Source: Caryophanales bacterium (GTDB lineage Bacteria; Bacillota_I; Bacilli_A; RFN20; CAG-826). From it: a DNA stretch of 8,487 nt. Shown here piece after piece: positions 1 to 6,192 of this stretch. Both the position numbers and the translations under genes were made by a program. The notes beneath the pieces were generated by a model. The model saw only the letters and a list, made by a program, of their open reading frames with translations, made no database searches and was not told the origin of the DNA. How positions within the stretch are numbered: the first letter of the stretch is position 1; each line of letters opens with the position of its first letter. The DNA lies in NCBI GenBank assembly GCA_016280685.1, contig JAEEHE010000072.1:1-8487 (forward strand), in the 5' to 3' direction.

Positions 1-1332
1 AATGTTATATCTTGTAACAGAAGGACCAACAACATAAGAGTCACATTTCGCACCGACGTGGAAATTATCGAATGTTTCGTTAATTGCTAATTGACGCTCA
101 GTGGCAGTTTTATTATTTAATTCAATAGCATCTTGGGTTTCGATGGTTTCTAATAATTCGCTAGAAGGTGGAACCCATTTAATTGGTTTTCTAGGTGGGA
201 TTTGTTCAGATTGCACGGCTTGTTGAGCGTTATTATTGATAGATTGTGGAACAGCTTGAGAAACCGTTTGAATGTTTTGTTGATCGTGACGAGGCGTGTT
301 AATGACTTCTTCAAAAACAGGTTTTGCTGTCACAAGGGCTTCATTGAGTTCTTGAGGCTTATTGAAATCTAGTTTCATTTGTTCTGCAGGGCGTTGTGGT
401 GCCGGCTGAGGGGCTGGCTGAGGCGCTGGTTGAGGTGCTGGTTGTTGAGGAACGTTATTCATAACGGGTTGCGCTTTAATTTGATATTTAGTAAAAATAG
501 CAGGAGCGAAAGCGCCACTCACACCATAAGCAGGAGTGTAATTTGGAACTGGATTAGGATTATAAGCTGGTCTAGTTCCCACTTGTTCAATTTGCACTGT
601 GGGTTTTGGCTGTTCGACTGGAGTTTCATTAATGATTCTCGCGTTAGAGATAACATCGACATTTTGAATAGAACGATATTCTTCGCTGACTTTGGGTTTT
701 TCTTTCTTTTGTTTTGGCTGTTTTGTTTTGCCGTTAGTCATCATCTTACGAATGACTGGGAAGAAGATGATAAAAGCACCGAGTAATAAAACTAAAAGTG
801 CGATAACCCAAGCACCAGCGGTTTTTAAACCGGTAATTAATAATGCGGATAAAGCATATCCGACATATCCACCGCCGAAATTATTTCCTTTGAATAAGTT
901 AACGATAGAAGCTTCCCAATAGCCTTTGGCTATACCTTTTTCGGTCACACCATTAAAGACATCTTTGATGTAGAAGTTATTAAAATTATTGAGATTGATA
1001 TTAATATCTTTATTTGTACCGATAACAATTAATGTGGCAATAATCAAAACACTGATGAAAATAATTAATCCACCAAAAAAATAATTGTTTAGGCGTATTT
1101 TCATTCTCTTTTCACGGAAGAACAAGAATAAACCATAAGCATAGACAAAAATGTAAATAGCATAGCTACCTAAACCAAATAGGAAAGTAAAGGGAAAAGC
1201 AAAGGCTCTTGCAGGATAACCGACATTGAGAATTAAGGCAACCGCAAATAAACAAAACGCAATTCCACCAAAGAATGTGAAATAGCGTTTCTCTATTTTC
1301 TTAACAGGTTTTTTAGCTTTTTCGTCTCGCAT
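1..1332 (-). CDS. ftsK: DNA translocase FtsK/SpoIIIE family, N-terminal part (3' end beyond window)
   Basis: This reading frame is open from an ATG at 1332 to the left edge, giving 444 residues without a stop. FtsK/SpoIIIE proteins are septum-anchored ATP-driven pumps that move chromosomal DNA during division. Hydrophobic segments lie at about residues 15-36, 45-72, 83-104 and 153-192; the last is the Gly-rich GGGYVGYALSAL region followed by a long helix, typical of the FtsK membrane domain. Residues 200-385 are a Lys-, then Pro/Gln-rich linker with a QPAP repeat. Residues 384-444 begin the motor alpha domain: WVPPSSELL, then a stretch ending NFHVGAK...VVGPSVTRYNI, matching the family's FGV.A....GP.VTRYE block. 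The Walker-motif ATPase and gamma domain would lie beyond the window. An in-frame TAA with no usable start codon between it and the ATG fixes the start. No Shine-Dalgarno is visible; a -10 box lies 6 nt upstream. The SpoIIIE/FtsK family call is firm, the subtype is not. Confidence 0.93.
   Translation of the reverse strand, partial: MRDEKAKKPVKKIEKRYFTFFGGIAFCLFAVALILNVGYPARAFAFPFTFLFGLGSYAIYIFVYAYGLFLFFREKRMKIRLNNYFFGGLIIFISVLIIATLIVIGTNKDININLNNFNNFYIKDVFNGVTEKGIAKGYWEASIVNLFKGNNFGGGYVGYALSALLITGLKTAGAWVIALLVLLLGAFIIFFPVIRKMMTNGKTKQPKQKKEKPKVSEEYRSIQNVDVISNARIINETPVEQPKPTVQIEQVGTRPAYNPNPVPNYTPAYGVSGAFAPAIFTKYQIKAQPVMNNVPQQPAPQPAPQPAPQPAPQRPAEQMKLDFNKPQELNEALVTAKPVFEEVINTPRHDQQNIQTVSQAVPQSINNNAQQAVQSEQIPPRKPIKWVPPSSELLETIETQDAIELNNKTATERQLAINETFDNFHVGAKCDSYVVGPSVTRYNI
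397..444 (-). repeat. Tandem QPAP-coding repeat in the FtsK linker
   Basis: Four consecutive 12-nt units each encode Gln-Pro-Ala-Pro (residues 297-312 of the FtsK-like protein). The units differ at third positions (CAA/CAG, GCA/GCG/GCC, CCT/CCA), so the repeat is conserved at protein level more than at DNA level. It lies in the flexible linker between the membrane domain and the motor. Pro/Gln-rich linkers are known from some FtsK proteins, so it is probably a spacer or a binding surface for division proteins. Confidence 0.85.
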
Positions 1333-1338
1333 ATTAAT

Positions 1339-1368
1339 ATTATATACGCACGCATGAGCTTAAGTCTA
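1339..1368 (-). promoter_or_regulatory. Candidate sigma-A promoter of ftsK, predicted leaderless
   Basis: On the minus strand a perfect TATAAT lies at 1344-1339, preceded by an 18-nt spacer and TAGACT (4 of 6 matches to TTGACA) at 1368-1363. Transcription starting 7 nt after the -10 box would begin at about 1332, which is the A of the ftsK ATG, leaving no 5' leader. This fits the absence of a Shine-Dalgarno sequence. The promoter lies directly after the terminator of the upstream RNase J gene, so ftsK should be transcribed independently. Inferred from sequence only. Confidence 0.5.
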
Positions 1369-1396
1369 ATAAAAAAGCACAAATTTCTTGTGCTTT
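1368..1396 (-). terminator. Rho-independent terminator of the RNase J gene
   Basis: On the minus strand a perfect 9-bp stem (AAAGCACAA / TTGTGCTTT) with a 5-nt loop GAAAT is followed by a T-rich run. The stem begins at the second base of the RNase J stop codon, so gene end and terminator overlap. On the plus strand the hairpin is followed by only three Ts, so it looks one-directional. Confidence 0.85.
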
Positions 1397-3083
1397 AATC
1401 GATTATATCAACTATCGGCATGATATAGGGTTCACGGCCATTTTCTCTCTTGATGAATCTCTTCGCTCTTTCAGAGACATTTTGCTTTAATTCTTCAAGA
1501 TCAAATGCTTCTTTTTGGAACTCTGTATTGATTTGATCAATAAAAATTGTTGATAGAGATTTGAGTAACGGCTCGGCTTCTTTAATGAAGACAAATCCTC
1601 TCATTTGGCAATCTGGACCAGCGATCACTTTCTTTTCTTTTAAGCTGATACTAGCAGCGATAACTACGACACCATCTTGTGATAATGATAAACGATCATT
1701 AACTACTTGACTGCCTAAATGGCTTTGTCCGGTTCCATCGATTAAGATGGGGTGAATGTTAATTTGATTAACTTCGTTCGGTATTAATCTAGGGCGAGAA
1801 ACACCATCGAAGACTAATTGCATACCATTATCCATGATGAAGATGTTGCTATGGTTGAGACCAATATTCATATTAAGCGCTAATTTAGCATTAGCCATCA
1901 TATTGATAAAGTTACCACGGACTGGTAAATAATATTTTGGTTTTAAGACAGTTAAGAAGAACTTTAAGTCGTCTTCTTTCGCGTGCATGGATGTTAAAGC
2001 ATCTTTCTTTAGCCATAAGACGTCACATCCAGTACGATAGACTAGATCCATGCTTCTTGTGCAAAGTGTTTCTAATGTGGGACGAGGAATACCAGCGTTG
2101 ATGAATAAATCATTAGGATTCAAAGAGATTCTCTTATCTTCATTCATGTGTTTTGCTGATAAACCAATCGCTTCATATAAGTCCTCATCGATACCTAAAA
2201 GTAAGATAACTAAATCCTGTTCTCTCACTCTTAAAAGATTTTCTTTATCCACCACTTCAACATTGTGTAATAAGTTTTGTAAGGCATGAGAGCCGATGTT
2301 CATCGCGGTTCTTGTAAAATCATTATAGAAGAAGACTTTCTTGTTATTTTTACGGCAAAGTTCCATTATTTCTTCAATTCTAAAGAGATTTTGCCAGAAA
2401 CAAGAGATGATGATTCTCTTCTTGCTTTCTTTAAATTCTTTCTCAATTAATTTAGAAACTCTATGTTTGGGAGAACAATAACCTGGTTTAGTCGCGGTCT
2501 TAGATTCGCTCATTAATAATAATGTAGGTTTATCAGATAAATCCTCAAGAGCTTTAAGATCGAAATAATAACCTTTGTCTTGGCTAGAGAAATCAATAAT
2601 GAAGTCACTTGAGTATACGACATAACCTTGATCGGTGTAGATAGCGATGCCACTGGAGTTCGCCGCGTTATGGCAGGTTTGGAAGAATCTCACTTCACGA
2701 CCGGCAACTTGGAAAATATCTGATGGCTGTACAATGTGGATGTCGACATCTAAATGAATTTTTCTCGCTTCGGCTTGGCCGATTAATAAACCATAGGTTT
2801 CTTTAGAACAATAGACTGGTGCTGGGGCTTTCTTATAGAAATATTTAAGGCCGGACATCGATTCGTCGTGACCATGGGAAATGAAATACCCTTTAACACG
2901 ATTCTTATTTTGAATCAAATAATCAGGATTAGGAATAATATAATCGACACCAGGAATTGTCTTATCAGGAAGACAAGTTCCGCAGTCTAAAACAAAAATA
3001 TCATTGTTAATCTCAACGATATAACAATCGCGACCATTTTCATCAAGACCACCAAGAGCAAAAACTTTAACTAAATCACTCAT
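1395..3083 (-). CDS. rnjB: Ribonuclease J2-like protein with degenerate active site
   Basis: This 562-residue protein has the RNase J length and architecture: metallo-beta-lactamase fold (about 1-210), beta-CASP insert (about 220-345), return to the lactamase fold (about 350-440) and a C-terminal domain ending EPYIMPIVDIID. RNase J enzymes act in 5'-3' exonucleolytic and endonucleolytic mRNA decay and rRNA processing in the cytoplasm. The start MSDLVKVFALGG fits the family N-terminus. Key motifs are altered: the HxHxDH metal site is H70-G-H72-D-E74-S75, lacking the Asp and last His. H138, D160 and H367 are kept. The usual GSQGEP is replaced by LGIDED (296-301), and the residue before GEYRM, His in J1 and Asn in J2, is R389. 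As I recall, B. subtilis RNase J2 has HGHDEN at the first motif, so this is most like J2 and may be a weak or inactive partner of a J1 encoded elsewhere. It sits directly before ftsK, as rnjB sits near spoIIIE in B. subtilis. No Shine-Dalgarno is visible. Confidence 0.9.
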   Translation of the reverse strand: MSDLVKVFALGGLDENGRDCYIVEINNDIFVLDCGTCLPDKTIPGVDYIIPNPDYLIQNKNRVKGYFISHGHDESMSGLKYFYKKAPAPVYCSKETYGLLIGQAEARKIHLDVDIHIVQPSDIFQVAGREVRFFQTCHNAANSSGIAIYTDQGYVVYSSDFIIDFSSQDKGYYFDLKALEDLSDKPTLLLMSESKTATKPGYCSPKHRVSKLIEKEFKESKKRIIISCFWQNLFRIEEIMELCRKNNKKVFFYNDFTRTAMNIGSHALQNLLHNVEVVDKENLLRVREQDLVILLLGIDEDLYEAIGLSAKHMNEDKRISLNPNDLFINAGIPRPTLETLCTRSMDLVYRTGCDVLWLKKDALTSMHAKEDDLKFFLTVLKPKYYLPVRGNFINMMANAKLALNMNIGLNHSNIFIMDNGMQLVFDGVSRPRLIPNEVNQINIHPILIDGTGQSHLGSQVVNDRLSLSQDGVVVIAASISLKEKKVIAGPDCQMRGFVFIKEAEPLLKSLSTIFIDQINTEFQKEAFDLEELKQNVSERAKRFIKRENGREPYIMPIVDIID

Positions 3084-3100
3084 AAATATATAAATTCATT

Positions 3101-3116
3101 GTCTATGTTCGTAGAC
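3101..3116 (-). promoter_or_regulatory. Small hairpin in the presumed RNase J 5' leader
   Basis: An inverted repeat GTCTA-CGAACA-TAGAC gives a 5-bp stem with a 6-nt loop, and no T-run follows, so it is not a terminator. If the promoter placed at 3125-3154 is right, this hairpin would start about 2 nt from the mRNA 5' end. A stem this short can occur by chance. Confidence 0.3.
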
Positions 3117-3124
3117 TTATTAAC

Positions 3125-3154
3125 ATTATAAATTAACCATAAAATATTAATCAA
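3125..3154 (-). promoter_or_regulatory. Candidate promoter of the RNase J gene
   Basis: A perfect TATAAT (3130-3125) is preceded at 18 nt by TTGATT (3154-3149; 4 of 6 matches to TTGACA), which overlaps the last codons of the upstream DUF1667 gene. The predicted start near 3118 gives a leader of about 35 nt. No convincing terminator separates the upstream operon, so RNase J may also receive read-through transcription. AT-rich sequence makes chance matches common. Confidence 0.4.
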
Positions 3155-3488
3155 TATTTTTTGTGATGACTATATCCGCACCTAATGAGAGGATATCCTT
3201 CACTACGACATCACCGATTTTCGTGGGTGCGGAAACGGATAATTTATCAATTTCTCTCATCACATCGAAGATTTTACTTTTCGATATCGGCTGACTAGTT
3301 TTCACCGACACTAACAAATCATCGCGATTATTCACTCTAATGGAGGTAGTTATTGTTCTCACAGGATTTGTTAATTCGCTGATCGCGTATTGTTTACCGC
3401 GAATGCAGAAATTACCGGTGACGTTCATTTCGTCATCGACTTTCAAATGACATCCTCTTGGACAGATAATACAAGTAAATTCTTTCAT
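3147..3488 (-). CDS. DUF1667 (COG3862) four-cysteine protein, third gene of the flavoprotein set
   Basis: This 113-residue protein opens with the DUF1667 signature: C6-x2-C9-P-R-G-C13 and, after a Val/Gly turn, GNFC28-IRGKQYA. The C-x2-C-x3-C-x14-C spacing looks like a ligand set for an iron-sulfur cluster or a metal; the start resembles the cluster motif of molybdopterin oxidoreductases, though shorter. The rest (about 35-105) resembles the usual DUF1667 segment, with a NPVRTITTSIRV block. The family commonly sits after a GlpA-like dehydrogenase and an FAD oxidoreductase in anaerobes, so an electron-transfer subunit role is likely, but its biochemistry is not established. The ATG follows the preceding gene's TAG with no gap, and its Shine-Dalgarno GGAGGG (3501-3496, 7 nt before the ATG) lies in the last codons of that gene, which suggests translational coupling. 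Confidence 0.88.
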   Translation of the reverse strand: MKEFTCIICPRGCHLKVDDEMNVTGNFCIRGKQYAISELTNPVRTITTSIRVNNRDDLLVSVKTSQPISKSKIFDVMREIDKLSVSAPTKIGDVVVKDILSLGADIVITKNID

Positions 3489-4736
3489 CTATCTTCCCTC
3501 CAATCTTAAGGTGACATCGCCTTTTAAATTAGATAGTTTATCTTTAGATAATTTTACCATCACCATCTCACTTGGGATGAGAACTGGTTTCATTATTTTT
3601 GCGATTTGTTGTCCGTTATTTTCAATGATCAAATAGACATCTTTGACCGGCTTTCTCACACGGAACTTAAATGTTATATCTTCATTATTTAAAGAATTAA
3701 TTGTTTGTGGAACTACATAAGAAATTCCATCTTTAGGAAGAACTTTTATTTCTTCACCTTTAGGCGCTAAACCTTTTAAGTATTGGGCAGCACCATGACC
3801 GGCTAATCTTCCTTCATCGGTGACAAAATCGACCACATCGTGAACATGTAAGCAGTTACCACATGAGAAGATACCTTCAATCTTGGTTTCCATATGTTCG
3901 TTGACCATCGCCCCTTTTGTACTGCTGGTTGGACAATCTATATAATCAAGTAAGGATATATAAGGAATTAATCCGACAGATAGGATTAAAGTGTCACATT
4001 CAATTTCCATTTCGGTTCCCGGAATGAATTGCATCTTATCATCTACTGCCGATAAAACAACTTTTTCTAATCTATCTTTACCGATGACTTTACTAACACT
4101 TCTGCTGAGATATAAAGGTATATCATAATCGTTTAAGCACTGGGCAATATTACGATTCAAACCATTACTATATGGCATTATTTCACTGACGCAGATGACT
4201 TTTGCTCCTTCTAAAGTTAATCTACGCGCCATGATTAAACCGATATCACCACTACCGAGGATGACAATTCTTTGACCGCATAGATATCCATGGATATTGA
4301 GGTATTTTTGTGCGGTGCCGGCAGTAATAATACCAGCACATCTATCACCAGGAATCTGAATAGCACCAGCTCCTCTTTCATAACAGCCGGTCGCCATAAT
4401 AATTGAGCGAGCTTTATATATTTCTACACCTTTACCTTTGCTAGATATAGTGACGATTTTATCTTTGGTCATTTCGATAACCATCGAATTGAGAAGATAA
4501 GGAATTTTTAATTCCTCAACTTGTTGAACAAATCTTGATAGATATTCTGGTCCAGTTAATTCTTCTTTGAATTCTGTTAGGCCAAAACCATTATGAATAC
4601 ATTGATTTAAGATGCCGCCTAAATGATCATCTTTTTCAACAATTAAAATATCATCAATGCCTTCTTTTTTGGCTTGGATAGCAGCGGCCATACCAGCGGA
4701 ACCACCACCGATAACTAATAAATCGATCGTTCTCAT
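3489..4736 (-). CDS. FAD-dependent NAD(P)-disulfide-type oxidoreductase, partner of the GlpA-like dehydrogenase
   Basis: This 415-residue soluble flavoprotein has two dinucleotide-binding folds. The FAD site is VIGGGSAGMAAA near residues 8-19, with EKDDHLGG at 34-41 ending the fold. The NAD(P) site is VILGSGDIG at 158-166. A second FAD-contact region SCGNCLHVHD lies at 291-300. The block LNQCIHNGFGL at 43-53 is typical of the oxidoreductase found beside GlpA-like and DUF1667 genes. Residues from about 335 form a beta-rich C-terminal extension of unknown role. The paired redox cysteines of thioredoxin reductase are not seen in the usual place. The likely job is passing electrons between the dehydrogenase FAD/[2Fe-2S] centre and NAD(H) or another carrier; this is inferred from context. 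One base separates it from the upstream stop, and a strong AAGGAGG (4752-4746) inside the upstream gene serves its ATG. It is not a GlpB homologue in the strict E. coli sense as far as I can tell. Confidence 0.87.
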   Translation of the reverse strand: MRTIDLLVIGGGSAGMAAAIQAKKEGIDDILIVEKDDHLGGILNQCIHNGFGLTEFKEELTGPEYLSRFVQQVEELKIPYLLNSMVIEMTKDKIVTISSKGKGVEIYKARSIIMATGCYERGAGAIQIPGDRCAGIITAGTAQKYLNIHGYLCGQRIVILGSGDIGLIMARRLTLEGAKVICVSEIMPYSNGLNRNIAQCLNDYDIPLYLSRSVSKVIGKDRLEKVVLSAVDDKMQFIPGTEMEIECDTLILSVGLIPYISLLDYIDCPTSSTKGAMVNEHMETKIEGIFSCGNCLHVHDVVDFVTDEGRLAGHGAAQYLKGLAPKGEEIKVLPKDGISYVVPQTINSLNNEDITFKFRVRKPVKDVYLIIENNGQQIAKIMKPVLIPSEMVMVKLSKDKLSNLKGDVTLRLEGR

Positions 4737-4737
4737 C

Positions 4738-6177
4738 TTATTTGGCCTCCTTAATCTTTTTTAATAAAACAGGAGAAAATTCACCATCGTAATTAATCTC
4801 TAATGGTGAGACACCATAATATTTCGCTAATAGCATGGTGACTCTCGGTTGGCAGAAACCACCTTGGCATCTACCATAACCCGCTCTAGTGCGGCGCTTT
4901 AAGGCTTTAATGGAATGAGGAGGACAACTCCTACTTAAAACATCGAGGATTTCTCCTAATGTGACTTTTTCACAGTTACAAACAATTTGTGCATAATCGA
5001 TGTGTTCATTGATATAACTATAATCTTTATCGACCATCGCATTATAAAGACGGTGATATCTTCTTACTCTGGGATTATAGTCTTCTTTTTCTTCTAACTT
5101 AATTAGAGGTCTCACTAATTCTTCAACAACATATTGTCCAATTGCGGGGGAAGATACAAATCCCGGTGATTCTATACCGCCGACATTGATGAAACGCTTA
5201 TCGCTTTTTGCGTATTCGATGACAAAGTCATGTCTCGTACAAGTAGGTCTAGTTCCTGCGAACACTCTAATGACTTGATTAAAAGGAATAGAGGGCACCA
5301 TTTGCGTAGCTTGACTTCTAATATTTTTTAAAGTTAATTGGTCAGTTGTGTAATCATTTGGATCATCATCTGGTTCACTAGATGGCCCCACGAGATAATT
5401 ACCACTAGTAGTCATAGTCACTAAGATGCCTTTTCCCTTTTCACTCGGCAAGGGGAAAATAACATGATTAACTAATCCGGCTTTATAGTGATCTAAGACA
5501 AAATATTCACCTTTCCTCGGTGTGATTTTCCAGTCTGTAGGTTCTACCATATTAGCGATTTTATCAGCGAATGCTCCGGCGGAATTTATAACGATTTTTG
5601 TGCAGAATTCCCCTTTTTGTGTGGTAATTCTATATATTTCCCCTTCTTTTTTGATATTTTGCACTTCTTGATTTAAGAATAATTCCACACCATTATCGAT
5701 GGCGTTTTCAGCTGCATGAACAACGAAATTGAAGACATCAACGATACCTGCAGTTGGGGCAAATAAAGCACCTTTGACATCAGGGCTGATATTAGGTTCC
5801 ATCTCTTTTACTTGTTCCGCTGATAAGAGCTCGACTTTTACTCCATTTTCTTCGCTTCTTTTCGCTAAGTCTTTAAGCATAGGAAGTTGTTCATCGTATA
5901 AAGCTATTGTTAAAGAACCAACGCGAGAAAAATTAACATCTAATTCATCACAGATTTGGTCATACATAGCATTGCCTAAAACGTTGAATTTGGCTTTATT
6001 AGTGCCTGGCACTGGATCGTAGCCAGAATGGACAATCGCACTATTCGCATTGCTCGTTAAATTACCGACATCGTTTTCTTTATCAAGTAAAGCTACTTTT
6101 AGTTTATATTTTGAAAGATTTCTGGCGATCATCGTGCCTGTGACACCAGCACCGATTATTAATACATCATAAATCAT
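4738..6177 (-). CDS. glpA: GlpA-like FAD-dependent glycerol-3-phosphate dehydrogenase with BFD [2Fe-2S] domain
   Basis: This 479-residue protein starts with an FAD-binding Rossmann motif (IIGAGVTG, 7-14), followed by a DAO-type oxidoreductase domain to about residue 360, with NSAGAFAD (198-205) and the C-terminal FAD-contact stretch NVGGIESPG (331-339). Residues 395-450 are a BFD-like [2Fe-2S] domain with ligands C400-x-C402 and C437-x4-C442. DAO plus BFD is the plan of GlpA and of the related COG0579 dehydrogenases in Clostridia and Thermotoga. The expected reaction is oxidation of sn-glycerol 3-phosphate to dihydroxyacetone phosphate, with electrons passed to the neighbouring flavoprotein and DUF1667 protein. 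There is no membrane segment. Substrate is inferred from family and neighbours; an L-2-hydroxyglutarate-oxidase-like or other 2-hydroxyacid activity is the main alternative. Its Shine-Dalgarno AGGAG overlaps the cls stop codon, 13 nt separate the two genes, and they are almost certainly cotranscribed. Confidence 0.85.
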   Translation of the reverse strand: MIYDVLIIGAGVTGTMIARNLSKYKLKVALLDKENDVGNLTSNANSAIVHSGYDPVPGTNKAKFNVLGNAMYDQICDELDVNFSRVGSLTIALYDEQLPMLKDLAKRSEENGVKVELLSAEQVKEMEPNISPDVKGALFAPTAGIVDVFNFVVHAAENAIDNGVELFLNQEVQNIKKEGEIYRITTQKGEFCTKIVINSAGAFADKIANMVEPTDWKITPRKGEYFVLDHYKAGLVNHVIFPLPSEKGKGILVTMTTSGNYLVGPSSEPDDDPNDYTTDQLTLKNIRSQATQMVPSIPFNQVIRVFAGTRPTCTRHDFVIEYAKSDKRFINVGGIESPGFVSSPAIGQYVVEELVRPLIKLEEKEDYNPRVRRYHRLYNAMVDKDYSYINEHIDYAQIVCNCEKVTLGEILDVLSRSCPPHSIKALKRRTRAGYGRCQGGFCQPRVTMLLAKYYGVSPLEINYDGEFSPVLLKKIKEAK

Positions 6178-6187
6178 AGAATTATAT

Positions 6188-6192
6188 CTCCT
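6188..6192 (-). promoter_or_regulatory. Ribosome binding site of the GlpA-like gene overlapping the cls stop codon
   Basis: AGGAG shares its first two bases with the TAG stop of cls (6193-6191) and stands 10 nt before the ATG at 6177. The overlap supports the chosen start and suggests that ribosomes finishing cls assist initiation on the next gene. Confidence 0.7.

Noticed and set aside
379..922. Two plus-strand open frames (135 and 76 codons) opposite the FtsK linker and membrane region
   Set aside because: They are antisense shadows of a convincing minus-strand FtsK frame. Their products are Trp/Arg/Phe-rich or low complexity with no recognisable family, and no ribosome binding site was evident.
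2050..2289. Plus-strand frame of 79 codons inside the RNase J gene
   Set aside because: It lies wholly antisense to a well-supported gene and shows no family features.
3076..3099. Mini-frame of seven codons (MNLYIYE) overlapping the RNase J start
   Set aside because: No ribosome binding site precedes it, and such short frames are expected by chance in AT-rich leaders.
3141..3160. AT-only 8-bp inverted repeat across the DUF1667 stop codon, possible terminator
   Set aside because: The stem has no G-C pair, and on the minus strand no T-run follows outside the stem. It also overlaps the candidate -35 of the RNase J gene, so it is more likely a by-product of AT-richness.
5729..6022. Plus-strand frame of 97 codons inside the GlpA-like gene
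   Set aside because: Antisense shadow of the conserved DAO domain; Ser/Leu-rich, with no motif.
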